Below, piece by piece: positions 8,940 through 18,381 of a DNA stretch of 64,000 nt. A model generated the notes under the pieces. That model made no database searches. It was given only the letters and a program-made list of their open reading frames with translations, and was not told the origin of the DNA. A program made the translations under genes and the position numbers. The stretch's first letter is position 1, and each line of letters starts with the position of its first letter. This DNA is from Thioalkalivibrio sp. ALJ7 (GTDB taxonomy: Bacteria; Pseudomonadota; Gammaproteobacteria; Ectothiorhodospirales; Ectothiorhodospiraceae): assembly GCF_000376865.1 (NCBI RefSeq), contig NZ_AQXQ01000012.1, forward strand, positions 434,001 to 498,000, in the 5' to 3' direction.

Positions 8940-10133
8940 TTAGTTCTCGGTCACGCGGGTTCCGGCCTGCACGCGATCGCCGGGGCGCGTCACCACGCGC
9001 TCGCCCGCCTCCAGGCCTTCCAGGATCTGGGTCGCAAAGCCGGCCCGGCGACCGACATCAACCGGACGCGGCTGCGCCCGACCCTCCTCGACTACAAACA
9101 CAGACCATTCGCCGCGATCACGAAACAGCGCGCTGGTCGGCACCTGCAGCACGTCGTCGCCCCCCCACAGGACGAACTCGGCCTCCACGCGGTAACCAAC
9201 AGCCAATCCAGCCAGGCGTGCCTCTACCGAATCCAGGTCCAAAATCACCGGCACACGCTGCTCGTCTACCCCCAGCGCGGAGATCTTGGTGAACCCGAAC
9301 GGCTGCACCCGACGCACCGTGGCCTCCAGTGGCGCGTCACGGCCCCAGTCGGTCAGGCGCACATGCATACCGGGCACGACCCGCACAGCGTCCATCGACA
9401 GCAGGTCCACCTGCACCTCCAGGTCGTCCAGGTCGCCCACCACCAGAACGGGCTCGCCCGCGCCGATCGTTCCCTCGCAACAGCGATAGCGTTCGAGCAC
9501 GACCCCGTCGGCGGGCGAGCGTACGGCCAAAGTACCCGCCTCGGACTCCGGCATCTGGCCGCTGGCGATGTCCAGCACCAGACGGGCACTCTCAACTTCG
9601 CTGCGAGCGACCTCCACTGCGGCCTCGCCCGAGCGCACGGCCGAGCGGGCCCGATCGCGCATGGTCTCCATGCGCTCCACCTCGGTCGCCGAGACCGCGC
9701 CGCGCTCGAACAGTTCCTGGTGGCGGCGATGCTCGGACTCGGAAAACCGCGCCTCGGCTCGCAGGTTCTCGAGGTTCGCTTCGGCACTTTGCAGCCGCGA
9801 GCGCGCGGCGGCCAGATTCTCGCGCGCCTGCTCGCGCGAACGCGCATCCAGCGCTGGCGTCGGCAAGGGCTCCAGGCGGAATAGCGTGTCGCCCAGGCCC
9901 ACAGCATCGCCTTCTTCCAGTTGCACCCGATGCAGATAGCCGGCGATGGGCGCGGACACGGTGTATGTCTCGCGCAGCCGTGTTCGGCCTTCCTCACGCA
10001 CCGTCTCTTCGAAGGCGCCGACGTGTACCTCGGTGATCGAGACCGGCACTGGCTGCGGGCGCAATGCCCAGACCAGCGCGACCACTCCCGCCAGCACCAC
10101 CAGCCCAACCGTGATTCGCTTCTTCATCGCCAT
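8940..10133 (-). CDS. HlyD/RND-type periplasmic adaptor (membrane fusion) protein
   Basis: A 397-residue membrane fusion protein: a single N-terminal membrane helix (ITVLGLVVLAGVVALVWAL-type), a barrel-sandwich start (VSAPIAGYLHRVQLEEGDAV), a long alpha-helical hairpin (about 85-190), the lipoyl-like return (VRSPADGVVLERY) and beta-barrel/MP domains. Such proteins bridge an inner-membrane RND or ABC pump to an outer-membrane channel. No pump gene is adjacent; the next gene is hrpB, 6 bases downstream. The translation begins MAMKK, so an ATG two codons further in is also possible. Confidence 0.82.
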   Translation of the reverse strand: MAMKKRITVGLVVLAGVVALVWALRPQPVPVSITEVHVGAFEETVREEGRTRLRETYTVSAPIAGYLHRVQLEEGDAVGLGDTLFRLEPLPTPALDARSREQARENLAAARSRLQSAEANLENLRAEARFSESEHRRHQELFERGAVSATEVERMETMRDRARSAVRSGEAAVEVARSEVESARLVLDIASGQMPESEAGTLAVRSPADGVVLERYRCCEGTIGAGEPVLVVGDLDDLEVQVDLLSMDAVRVVPGMHVRLTDWGRDAPLEATVRRVQPFGFTKISALGVDEQRVPVILDLDSVEARLAGLAVGYRVEAEFVLWGGDDVLQVPTSALFRDRGEWSVFVVEEGRAQPRPVDVGRRAGFATQILEGLEAGERVVTRPGDRVQAGTRVTEN

Positions 10134-10326
10134 ACCATCAGTCTCGCAAATCCCGCGGTCCAGCGCGCTCCCTCATCGGCCGCCCCGCCACGTGAAGTGC
10201 GGGCTCCAATGTTGAAGTGCGTCAATCCGCCGCCTGCCCTAGTTGGCTGGCGGCTGACCGCAGCCACCGGAAACATCCGGGCCGAACAGCACCGAGCCAC
10301 TGCACCCTAGCGCAAGCGAAACACGC

Positions 10327-11841
10327 TCAGCGCAGGAACAGCGAGTAGGCCGGGTTGGCCGTCTCCTCGTGCCAGGGATAGCCGACTTCCTTCAGGAAGG
10401 AGCGGAACCGAGCACGATCCTCGGTGGGGATTTGCATTCCCACCAGCACCCGTCCGTAGGCCGCGCCATGGTTGCGATAGTGAAACAGGCTGATATTCCA
10501 GGTCTGCCCCATGTGGGTCAGGAAATTCAGCAGCGCCCCCGGACGCTCCGGAAATTCGAAGCGATAGATCCGCTCGTTGCGGACCTCGCCGCCGTGGCCC
10601 CCGACCATATGTCGCAGGTGAAGCTTGGCCACCTCGTTCTCGGTCATGTCCAGGACCTCGTACCCGGCCCCTCCCAGCGCCGCCAGAATCTCCTGACGCT
10701 CGGCATCACCACGCTCCAGCTTGATGCCAGCGAATACCTGGGCGCGTTCGTCATCGGCATAGCGATAGTTGAACTCGGTAATGCCCCGCTTGCCGATCGC
10801 CTGGCAGAACTGACGAAAACTTCCCGGACGTTCCGGAATTGTGACCGCAAACAGGGCCTCCCGGTGCTCACCAATCTCGGCGCGCTCCGCCACATGACGC
10901 AGTCGATCGAAGTTGATATTGGCTCCACTAAGCACCGCCGCCAGATTCGCGCCTTGCAGACCCTCACGCTGGATGTATTGCTTCATACCCGCGACCGCTA
11001 GCGCACCCGCCGGTTCAGCCACCACGCGGGTATCGTCGAAGACATCCTTGATGGCTGCGCAGATCGAGTCGGTATCCACCAGGAGGACCTCGTCGACCAG
11101 CTCGCGCACCATACGGAAGGTCTCCTTGCCGACCTGTCGAACGGCCGCGCCATCGGCAAAGATGCCGACTTGGTTGAGGATGACCCGGCGATTCTGGCGT
11201 AACGCCTTGTACATTGAGGGCGCATCGTCCGGCTCCACCCCGATGACCTTGATCTCCGGGCGCAGGCGCTTGATGTAGGCCGCCATACCAGCCGCCAGCC
11301 CGCCACCACCAATGCAAACGAATACCGCATCCAAGGGGCCCGGATGTTGGCGCAGCAGTTCCATTGCCACGGTCCCCTGACCCGCGATCACGTCGGGATC
11401 GTCGAACGGGTGGATAAAGGTGTAGCCATGGGTCGCTTCCAGCTCGCGCGCATGGGCCGCCGCTTCATCGAAGGAATCCCCATGCAGAACGGCCTTGCCG
11501 CCGAAACGCCGTACCGCATCGATCTTGATCGACGGCGTGGTCACCGGCATCACGATCACGGCCTTGATGCCAAGATGGTTTGCACCCAGCGCGACCCCCT
11601 GGGCATGGTTGCCGGCCGATGCCGCCACCACGCCCTTGGCGCGCTGCTCCGGGGTCAGCTGGGCGATCTTGTTGTACGCCCCTCGCAGCTTGAATGAGAA
11701 GACTGGCTGCAGATCCTCACGCTTGAGCCACACAGTAGAACCCAGACGCTGCGACAGGCTCGGCATCAAATCCAGTGGGGTCTCGCGCGCCACGTCGTAC
11801 ACACGCGCCGTCAGGATTTTCTCAAGGTAGGGGACTTTCAT
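10327..11841 (-). CDS. ilvA: Threonine ammonia-lyase, biosynthetic (IlvA)
   Basis: Deaminates threonine to 2-oxobutanoate, the first step to isoleucine, using pyridoxal phosphate. At 504 residues it matches the long biosynthetic form (about 510). The PLP lysine is Lys51 in SFKLRGAYNKI, and the phosphate loop is IGGGGLAAGM. Two ACT-like regulatory repeats lie in the C-terminal 170 residues (ERPGSFRQF and ERPGALLNF), implying isoleucine/valine allostery. I chose the start at MKVPYLEKIL, which fits the family; the frame stays open 53 codons further upstream without resembling it. It is divergent from rpiA across about 250 bases. Confidence 0.95.
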   Translation of the reverse strand: MKVPYLEKILTARVYDVARETPLDLMPSLSQRLGSTVWLKREDLQPVFSFKLRGAYNKIAQLTPEQRAKGVVAASAGNHAQGVALGANHLGIKAVIVMPVTTPSIKIDAVRRFGGKAVLHGDSFDEAAAHARELEATHGYTFIHPFDDPDVIAGQGTVAMELLRQHPGPLDAVFVCIGGGGLAAGMAAYIKRLRPEIKVIGVEPDDAPSMYKALRQNRRVILNQVGIFADGAAVRQVGKETFRMVRELVDEVLLVDTDSICAAIKDVFDDTRVVAEPAGALAVAGMKQYIQREGLQGANLAAVLSGANINFDRLRHVAERAEIGEHREALFAVTIPERPGSFRQFCQAIGKRGITEFNYRYADDERAQVFAGIKLERGDAERQEILAALGGAGYEVLDMTENEVAKLHLRHMVGGHGGEVRNERIYRFEFPERPGALLNFLTHMGQTWNISLFHYRNHGAAYGRVLVGMQIPTEDRARFRSFLKEVGYPWHEETANPAYSLFLR

Positions 11842-11893
11842 GGCCCGAACGATAGCATGCGAATCTGCTCGGAGAGGCACGTTTATGAGGCCG

Positions 11894-11928
11894 GTTGCAC
11901 CCTTTTTGGCCATTGAAGCCAGTGCAAC
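11894..11928. other. Inverted repeat between ilvA and rpiA
   Basis: GTTGCAC (11894-11900) and GTGCAAC (11922-11928) pair perfectly, and TGGC/GCCA pair again inside, leaving a short bulge and a 7-base loop. It lies in the 248-base divergent gap between ilvA and rpiA. The role is unknown; an operator or leader hairpin is possible. Confidence 0.35.
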
Positions 11929-12089
11929 GACGCAGTCGCCGCTTCGCCACCAGTCCGTGCCAGTGGCTCGAATGAACGGGAACGGCACCGGAGAGGTCAA
12001 TGCGTCTCGCCGAAACGGGCCCGCTTGTCCCAGGGACGGAGCAGTCGGTATCCTCAGTGGGTTATGGACCGTATATGCGAGAGACGTTG

Positions 12090-12752
12090 ATGAATCAGGA
12101 CGAAATGAAGAAGGCCGTTGCCGAGGCGGCCCTGGAACGAATCGAAAGCGGCTGGATCGTGGGCGTGGGCACCGGCTCCACCGCGAATTACTTCATCGAC
12201 GCCCTGGCCGGGATCAAGGGCAAGATCGACGGCGCCGTGGCCTCCAGCGAGGCCAGTGCCGAACGTCTGCGGGGCCATGGGATCGAGGTGCTGGATCTCA
12301 ACTCGGCTGGCCCGCTGCCGATCTATGTCGATGGCGCCGACGAGGCCACTCGCCACCTGCACCTGACTAAAGGTGGCGGCGGCGCGCTGACCCGCGAGAA
12401 GATCGTGGCGGCCGCCTCGAAGACCTTTGTGTGCGTCGTAGACGAGACCAAGGTCGTCGACTATCTGGGTGCATTCCCCCTGCCCGTTGAGGTCATCCCC
12501 ATGGCGCGCAGCCATGTGGCGCGCGCCCTATCGAAATTGGGCGGCAACCCGGAGCTGCGCGAAGGCTTCAATACCGACAACGGCAACGTGATCCTGGACG
12601 TGCATAACCTGCGCATCATGAACCCGGTGGAGCTGGAATCCGAGCTGGACCACATCGCCGGCGTGGTGACCAACGGGCTATTCGCCCGCCGGCCGGCGGA
12701 CGTAATGCTGGTGGGTTCGTCCTCTGGTGTCGAGGAGATGACCGCAAAATAA
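12090..12752 (+). CDS. rpiA: Ribose-5-phosphate isomerase A
   Basis: Interconverts ribose-5-phosphate and ribulose-5-phosphate in the pentose phosphate pathway. The 220-residue product from MNQDEMKK matches RpiA (219 in E. coli). Motifs are GVGTGSTA (phosphate loop), the VDGADEA catalytic aspartates, [11 protein letters not shown], and TDNGN near the end. An upstream frame of 30 more codons is open, but the internal ATG has GAGAG 4-8 bases before it and fits the family N-terminus, so I use it. A DUF2905 gene follows 18 bases downstream. Confidence 0.95.
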   Translation: MNQDEMKKAVAEAALERIESGWIVGVGTGSTANYFIDALAGIKGKIDGAVASSEASAERLRGHGIEVLDLNSAGPLPIYVDGADEATRHLHLTKGGGGALTREKIVAAASKTFVCVVDETKVVDYLGAFPLPVEVIPMARSHVARALSKLGGNPELREGFNTDNGNVILDVHNLRIMNPVELESELDHIAGVVTNGLFARRPADVMLVGSSSGVEEMTAK

Positions 12753-12770
12753 TCGGCCCGGACGATCGCC

Positions 12771-12980
12771 ATGACCGACACTGGCAAATGGCTGATCATC
12801 ATCGGCGGGCTGATCGTGCTGATCGGCCTGCTCTGGCCGTGGCTCGGCAAGATCCCCTGGGGGCGCCTGCCGGGTGACATCGTGATCGAACGCGAGAACG
12901 CGCGCTTCTACTTTCCGATCACCACCATGATCATTATCAGCGTCGTGGTCTCGATCGTCCTCGCACTCTTCCGGCGCTGA
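12771..12980 (+). CDS. DUF2905 small membrane protein
   Basis: A 69-residue protein with two membrane helices (LIIIGGLIVLIGLLWPWL and MIIISVVVSIVLALF) joined by GKIPWGRLPGDIVIERENARFYFP. The GRLPGDI loop is characteristic of the DUF2905 family; function is unknown. It is likely co-transcribed with rpiA and is followed by a strong terminator. Confidence 0.85.
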   Translation: MTDTGKWLIIIGGLIVLIGLLWPWLGKIPWGRLPGDIVIERENARFYFPITTMIIISVVVSIVLALFRR

Positions 12981-12993
12981 AGCTGTACACGCA

Positions 12994-13028
12994 AAAAGGG
13001 GCCGGGATTTGTCATCCCGGCCCCTTTT
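12994..13028. terminator. Strong bidirectional terminator
   Basis: A perfect 15-pair stem (12994-13008 with 13014-13028, GC core GGGGCCGGGAT/ATCCCGGCCCC) with a TTGTC loop, flanked by A's on the left and T's on the right. It can end both the rpiA-DUF2905 transcript and the convergent rhodanese transcript. Confidence 0.9.
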
Positions 13029-13063
13029 CCGTTTCGCATCCTGAATCGAGTGCGTTCCCTCGC

Positions 13064-13897
13064 TCAGCGAGACATCACCTCATCGTAGAAACGCTGCAGA
13101 CCGCCTTCCAGGAAGTGGTAATTCTCGATGCCACGCTCCTCCAGGTGGTACTGCAACCACCGAACCTGCTGGCCATTCTGGTCGAAAATCAACAGGTCGT
13201 GACCCTCGCGATCGGCCCGATCCAGGACCCGGTTCAGCGTGTCGATGTTCTCCATCGGGGACGAGATCTCGCGGCCCGCGAACAGCGAGATCTCGTCGCG
13301 TTCATCATTGCCTCGCACATCGACTACCACCGCCTCGGAATCGCCGCGCACCCGCTGGGCGAACGTATCCGCATCCAGCAGACGGGCCTCGAAGGCCTCA
13401 TCGCCGATCAACTGGGTCTCGGGGTCCTCAATCGGCTCGCCACGCAACATCGCCAGGCCGGGATAGCGTTCCGCCCAATCCCTTACCCCAGCATCGTAGG
13501 CCTGAGTCGGGCCAAGCCCGGCCGAGTTGGCCCGCGCCGCCGCGCGATACGACATGTAGCTCTCGCGACCGTTGCAGTAGAACACCAGCGGTCCGCCATG
13601 CTCTTCTTCCAGTGCGCGCACTTGGTCTTCAAAGTCCGGCGCGCCCAGGGGTACGTGGTGGGCCCCCTCAATGTGCAGGATGTCGTACTCCAGGCGCGGC
13701 CGGACATCGATCACCGTGGAACGGGACAACTGGCCGCGCAGGTCGAACAGATCCACGGCATCCACGCCGAATCGTTCGTACAGGCTACGACCCGGGAATT
13801 CGACAAAGGCCTGAGCACTGGCCGCGATCGGGGCGCCCGCCAACCCGACACAAAGGGCCATGGCGGCAAGACGGGGACTCAAAGAGCGAAATGTCAT
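13064..13897 (-). CDS. Periplasmic double-rhodanese protein, second domain inactive
   Basis: A 277-residue secreted protein with a signal peptide (basic start, hydrophobic residues 11-22, likely cleavage after ASA near residue 28). Rhodanese domain 1 has the catalytic-loop Cys108 in FYCNGRES; domain 2 (about 175-275) keeps the fold pattern (VVDVRGNDER, HFLEGGLQRF) but has Gln240 where Cys would be (FDQNGQQ). Rhodaneses move sulfane sulfur; the second domain may be structural or a binding site. The start is set by AGGGAGA placed 5 bases before ATG, which excludes an upstream extension of 13 codons. It lies convergent with DUF2905. Confidence 0.85.
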   Translation of the reverse strand: MTFRSLSPRLAAMALCVGLAGAPIAASAQAFVEFPGRSLYERFGVDAVDLFDLRGQLSRSTVIDVRPRLEYDILHIEGAHHVPLGAPDFEDQVRALEEEHGGPLVFYCNGRESYMSYRAAARANSAGLGPTQAYDAGVRDWAERYPGLAMLRGEPIEDPETQLIGDEAFEARLLDADTFAQRVRGDSEAVVVDVRGNDERDEISLFAGREISSPMENIDTLNRVLDRADREGHDLLIFDQNGQQVRWLQYHLEERGIENYHFLEGGLQRFYDEVMSR

Positions 13898-14038
13898 GCG
13901 ATCTCCCTTGCATGGACGGGTGGTCATGCCGCTCACGCTGCCGCGGCCGTGTCGGACGTACTGGTCGCCCGTTGGAGCGACGCGGGGTAGTGGTGCTTTA
14001 TTCCGCCCCGGCCGCCCGGCTCACCCGATTGTAGCCAA

Positions 14039-14066
14039 CCCGGGCGCCTCGTGTTGAACGCCCGGG
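14039..14066 (-). terminator. Hairpin after the flavoprotein gene
   Basis: CCCGGGCG (14039-14046) pairs with CGCCCGGG (14059-14066) around a 12-base loop, about 20 bases past the stop of the large oxidoreductase. The T-tract is poor, so this is a tentative terminator. Confidence 0.4.
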
Positions 14067-14084
14067 CGGGCCCCATCCGTGGGA

Positions 14085-17000
14085 CTACAGCAGGACCTTC
14101 TCGATGCCGCCCTCGCGGGCCCGATCGATAAAGGCCTTCTGCCACCCATCGCCCATCAGACGATTGGCCATCTCGACCACGATGTAGTCGGTGTCCAGCC
14201 CGGTGTCCTCGCGATAGCGCGAAAGCCCCTGCTGGCAGGCCGGGCAGGAAGTCAGCATCTTCACGTTGCCGTTCTCGGCCTTTTCCTCACCGGTCAGTTC
14301 CTTGATGCCCTTGTGGAGCTCTTCCTGCTTGCGGAAGCGCACCTGGGTGGCAATGTCCGGACGGCTAATGGCGAAGGTTCCCGCCTCGCCGCAACAGCGA
14401 TCCGACTTCAGGACTTCCTGCCCCATCAACTTGGAGGCGACGTCCGTCGGCTTGTGCGACTTCATCGGCGAGTGGCAAGGATCGTGGTACATGTACTGCA
14501 CACCCTTCAGCCCCTCGAGATGGACGCCCTTCTCCATCAGGTACTCGTGGATGTCGAGCAGCCGGCACCCCGGGAAGATCCGCTCGAACTCGTACTTCAG
14601 CAACTGATCCATGCAGGTCCCGCAGGACACCACCACGGTCTTGATATCGAGGTAGTTCAGCGTGGTCGCCAGGCGGTGGAACAACACCCGGTTCTCGGTA
14701 CTGATCTGCTGGCCTTTCTCGAAGTCGCCACCCGCATTCTGCGGATACCCGCAGCACAGGTAGCCTGGCGGCAACACGGTTTGCGCGCCGACGTCGTAGA
14801 GCATCGCCAGCGTCGCCAGCCCGACCTGACTGAACAGGCGCTCAGAGCCACAGCCCGGGAAGTAGAACACCGCATCCGAATCCAGATCCGTCTTCACCGG
14901 ATCACGCAGGATGGGCACATAGCGCGAGTCCTCCAGCCCCAACATCTGGCGCGTAGTCTGGCTTGGGAGACCTGCCGGCATCGGCTTCTTCACGAAGTGC
15001 ACCACCTGCTCGTGCACCGGCGCCTTGCCGGTCGTCGAACGCGGAGTCTTGCCCTCGCCGGTCAGCCCGAGTGTCTTGAACGACCAGTGCCCCAGGCGCT
15101 GAGCGGCGTAGCCCATCTGGATCGCGCCCTTGCGGAGGCCCTTGATGGTGGCCGGATCCTTCGTATTCAGGAAGGCCATGGAGACCATAGTCGCCGGTGA
15201 TGCCTTGCGCTTGCCTTTCTTGTTGAGGATCGAGCGCATGTGCATGGTCACATCGCCGAAATCGATGTCGACCGGGCACGGATTCAGGCACTTGTGGCAG
15301 ATCGTGCAGTGATCCGCGACGTCGTTCATCTCCTCGAAGTGATTCATCGACAGCCCGCGCCGGGTCTGTTCCTCGTAGAGGAAGGCCTCGACGATCAGCC
15401 CGGTGGCCAGGATCTTGTTGCGCGGCGAGTAGAGCAGATTGGCGCGCGGGACATGCGTGTTGCATTCCGGCTTGCACTTGCCGCAGCGCAGGCAGTCCTT
15501 GATCTCGTCGTTGAGATCGCCCAGCTCGCTCTGCTCCAGGATCAGCGCCTCCTGCTTCACCAGTCGCAGGGATGGCGTGTAGGCATTGGACAGCCCGGAA
15601 CCCTCCAGCAGCTTGCCGGCGTTGAACACACCGTTCGGGTCGACCTGCTTCTTGTACTTCGCGAACGACTCGATGCGCTCGGGTTCCAGGTACTGCATCT
15701 TGGTCAGACCGATCCCGTGCTCGCCGGAGATCACCCCATTCAGCTCCCGCGCCAGACGCATCACGTCGTCCACCAGGCCTTCGGCCCGATGCATCATCTG
15801 ATAGTCGTTGGAGTTCACCGGGATGTTGGTGTGCACATTGCCGTCGCCCGCATGCATGTGCAGGGCGATGAACAGCCGGCTGGTCAGCACGCGGTCGTGG
15901 ATTCCGGCCAGGCGCTTGCGCACCGGCTCCAGCTGGTGCCCGCCAAAGATCTCGAACAGCGGGCGTTCGACCTCGGCGCGATAGGAGATCCGCAGGCTGC
16001 GCCGCAGCAGCAGGTTCATCAGCTTGTCGTGGTCTCGGCGATCGGCACGGGCGGGCTCGTCCAGCAGCTCGTCACATTCCGATGCGAGGGTGAAGAAGTT
16101 CTCCGAGATCGCCTCCCAGCGTTTCTTCACCGCCTCCAGCACTTCCACCGCCCGCTCGCGCTTGGACTCGAACCACTGCTGGCCCTCGCCGCCGGTGTCC
16201 TCCAGCAGTTCGCGCAGTTCCGGGTGGTCGCCGCGCATGCACTCCAGCACCTCGTCGACCATGGTCAGCTTGTTCTTCAGCGACTCGCGCACGTTCAGGG
16301 ATTCGATGCCCTCGGTGTACTCCGCCAGGCGTTCCAGCGGGATGACCACGTCTTCGTTGATCTTGAACGCGTTGGTATGGTGCGCGATGGCGGCCGTACG
16401 GGCACGATCCGCCCAGAAACGCTTGCGGGCCTCGGGGCTCACCGCAATAAAGCCTTCGCCGTTGCGGGCGTTGGCCGCGCGCACCATTTTGGCCGCCAGC
16501 GTACCCAGCGCATCCTCGCTATCCGACACGATATCGGCGATCAGGACCATCTTCGGCAGGTCGCCACGGGCCCCCTTCGGGGTGTACTTCACCGCGCGCA
16601 CGTAACGCTCGTCCAGGTGCTCGAGGCCCGCCAGTAGAACGTCTTCCTCGGCATCCACCGCGTCCTTGATCTCGACGATCGCCGGGACCGCCTGATGCAG
16701 GTCGGTCCCGTAGAACTCGAGGCACACGGTACGGATGTTGTCCGGCATCCGGTGCAGGATGAACTCGGCGGAGGTGATCAGGCCGTCGCAGCCCTCTTTC
16801 TGGATGCCCGGCACACCCATCAGGGTCTTGTCGGTGACGTCCTTGCCCAGCCCCAGCTTGCGGAAGTTCTGGCCCGGCATCTCGAGGATCTCGGGGTCGC
16901 CCTTCGGGGTCTTGCCATCCGGCTGGTAGCGGTTCACGCGAAAGCGCACCGTCTCGGCGTCGTGGATCTTGCCGAGGTTGTGGTCCAGCCGCTCGACATA

Positions 17001-17927
17001 CAGCCACTCGGCCTCGGGGGTCACCATGGTCCACGCGGCGAGGTTGTCCAGCGCGGTGCCCCACAGCACGGCCTTCTTGCCCCCGGCGTTCATGGCCACA
17101 TTGCCACCGATCGTGGAGGCATCCTGGGAGGTCGGGTCCACCGCGAACACCAGGCCATTGCGACCGGCCAGCTCGGAGACCCGCTTGGTGACCACGCCAG
17201 CCTCTACGCGCACCACCGGCACATCCTGATCCACACCCGGCAAAGGCCGGCGCTTGACCTCGCCAATCCCTTCCAGTTTTTCAGTGTTGATGACCGCCGA
17301 GCGCTTGGACAGCGGGACCGCACTGCCGGTGTACCCAGTACCTCCGCCGCGCGGAATCACCGTCAAACCGAGCTCAATGCAGGCCGCAACCAGCGGGCCC
17401 ATCTCTTCTTCGGAATCGGGTGTGAGCACCACGAACGGCAGTTCAACGCGCCAGTCCGTGGCATCCGTTACATGGGAGACCCGCGCCAGACCGCCGAACT
17501 GGATGTTGTCCTTGTGCGTCAGGCCCTTTATGCGCTTGCGCACCTGATCGCGCAACGCCGCGGTATCCGTGAATTCCTTGGCAAACGCGGACACCGCCGC
17601 CTGCGCGCGTTGGGCGAGCTTCAATGCCTTTTCGTTGCCGTCGGCCCGGGCCGTGATCTGGTCCAGGCGATGCTGCATGGCATCAATCAGCGCCTTGCGA
17701 CGCTTCTTGTGCTCCAGCAGGTCATCCTGGATATACGGGTTGCGGGTAACCACCCACATATCCCCCAGGACCTCGAACAGCATGCGCGCGGACACACCGG
17801 TCCGACGCTCCCCGCGCAGCTCGTTGAGGAGGTCCCAGGTATCGGATCCCAGGAAACGGATAACAATTTCGCGGTCGGAGAAGGACGTGTAGTTATAGGG
17901 TATTTCTCGAACGCGTTCGGCGGTCAT
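14085..17927 (-). CDS. Giant fused FAD / 4Fe-4S / CCG-domain oxidoreductase (DUF3683 type)
   Basis: One 1280-residue chain carries in order a DUF3683 N-terminal region (about 1-110), an FAD-binding type-4 domain ([13 protein letters not shown] near 205), an FAD-oxidase C-terminal domain with [12 protein letters not shown], two ferredoxin-like clusters ([11 protein letters not shown] near 812; [14 protein letters not shown] near 877), and two cysteine-rich CCG domains (PGCG...CCGYP and DPCHS...CCGEAG...CPACQQG). This resembles a D-lactate or glycolate dehydrogenase flavin subunit fused to its Fe-S subunit. It probably oxidises a 2-hydroxy acid and passes electrons to quinone. The substrate cannot be read from sequence. 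No signal peptide is visible; it is probably cytoplasmic or membrane-peripheral. Confidence 0.9.
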   Translation of the reverse strand: MTAERVREIPYNYTSFSDREIVIRFLGSDTWDLLNELRGERRTGVSARMLFEVLGDMWVVTRNPYIQDDLLEHKKRRKALIDAMQHRLDQITARADGNEKALKLAQRAQAAVSAFAKEFTDTAALRDQVRKRIKGLTHKDNIQFGGLARVSHVTDATDWRVELPFVVLTPDSEEEMGPLVAACIELGLTVIPRGGGTGYTGSAVPLSKRSAVINTEKLEGIGEVKRRPLPGVDQDVPVVRVEAGVVTKRVSELAGRNGLVFAVDPTSQDASTIGGNVAMNAGGKKAVLWGTALDNLAAWTMVTPEAEWLYVERLDHNLGKIHDAETVRFRVNRYQPDGKTPKGDPEILEMPGQNFRKLGLGKDVTDKTLMGVPGIQKEGCDGLITSAEFILHRMPDNIRTVCLEFYGTDLHQAVPAIVEIKDAVDAEEDVLLAGLEHLDERYVRAVKYTPKGARGDLPKMVLIADIVSDSEDALGTLAAKMVRAANARNGEGFIAVSPEARKRFWADRARTAAIAHHTNAFKINEDVVIPLERLAEYTEGIESLNVRESLKNKLTMVDEVLECMRGDHPELRELLEDTGGEGQQWFESKRERAVEVLEAVKKRWEAISENFFTLASECDELLDEPARADRRDHDKLMNLLLRRSLRISYRAEVERPLFEIFGGHQLEPVRKRLAGIHDRVLTSRLFIALHMHAGDGNVHTNIPVNSNDYQMMHRAEGLVDDVMRLARELNGVISGEHGIGLTKMQYLEPERIESFAKYKKQVDPNGVFNAGKLLEGSGLSNAYTPSLRLVKQEALILEQSELGDLNDEIKDCLRCGKCKPECNTHVPRANLLYSPRNKILATGLIVEAFLYEEQTRRGLSMNHFEEMNDVADHCTICHKCLNPCPVDIDFGDVTMHMRSILNKKGKRKASPATMVSMAFLNTKDPATIKGLRKGAIQMGYAAQRLGHWSFKTLGLTGEGKTPRSTTGKAPVHEQVVHFVKKPMPAGLPSQTTRQMLGLEDSRYVPILRDPVKTDLDSDAVFYFPGCGSERLFSQVGLATLAMLYDVGAQTVLPPGYLCCGYPQNAGGDFEKGQQISTENRVLFHRLATTLNYLDIKTVVVSCGTCMDQLLKYEFERIFPGCRLLDIHEYLMEKGVHLEGLKGVQYMYHDPCHSPMKSHKPTDVASKLMGQEVLKSDRCCGEAGTFAISRPDIATQVRFRKQEELHKGIKELTGEEKAENGNVKMLTSCPACQQGLSRYREDTGLDTDYIVVEMANRLMGDGWQKAFIDRAREGGIEKVLL

Positions 17928-18134
17928 TGAGGCGTGGCCCCCCGATCAGAATGAGGCCAAAGAGTAACGGGTCCGAACGCCCTGCGCATGAACTCGCACT
18001 GTTGGTCCATGCTTTTGGGCACCAAACTATCATCCGCCACGGCATCGGCCGATGGCGAACGGCCCCGAGGAGCCGGTCTGCGCCGTTCAAGGGTCAGCGC
18101 ACTTGGACCGCCCTCTCCTAAGAACCGGTCCTGC

Positions 18135-18284
18135 CTACAAGTGGGCGATCAGACCCAGAACGCCAATCACGATCAGATAGATAGCGACGATGTAGTTCAA
18201 CAACCGGGGACGAATCAGGATCAGGATGCCAGCCACCAGGGACAGAATGGCCATCAGCAGGCTTGGATCAACTTGTAACGTCAT
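18135..18284 (-). CDS. DUF3096 small membrane protein
   Basis: A 49-residue protein with two hydrophobic helices around the signature ILILIRPRLLNYIVAIYLI, which matches the DUF3096 family (unknown function). I start at MTLQVDPSLL because AGGAG lies about 9 bases upstream; the frame is open 16 codons further, but that part has no family character. It is monocistronic, between the large flavoprotein and an MBL-fold gene. Confidence 0.8.
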   Translation of the reverse strand: MTLQVDPSLLMAILSLVAGILILIRPRLLNYIVAIYLIVIGVLGLIAHL

Positions 18285-18381
18285 GGGCGATAACTCCTTT
18301 CGCACGTACGTCAGGGGTGGCGTGTCGGGCACAATATCGCACCGGCGCCTTTACAGACGCCAGGCGACCGGCTCAGCGATC

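Noticed and set aside
14028-14033. TACAAT on the minus strand as a promoter for the double rhodanese
   Set aside because: The -10 is good, but the nearest -35-like TTCAAC is about 19-20 bases away; left unannotated.
14079-17930. Long plus-strand frames opposite the flavin/Fe-S fusion gene
   Set aside because: They are antisense shadows rich in H, Q, R and L with no domain; the minus strand has complete conserved domains throughout.
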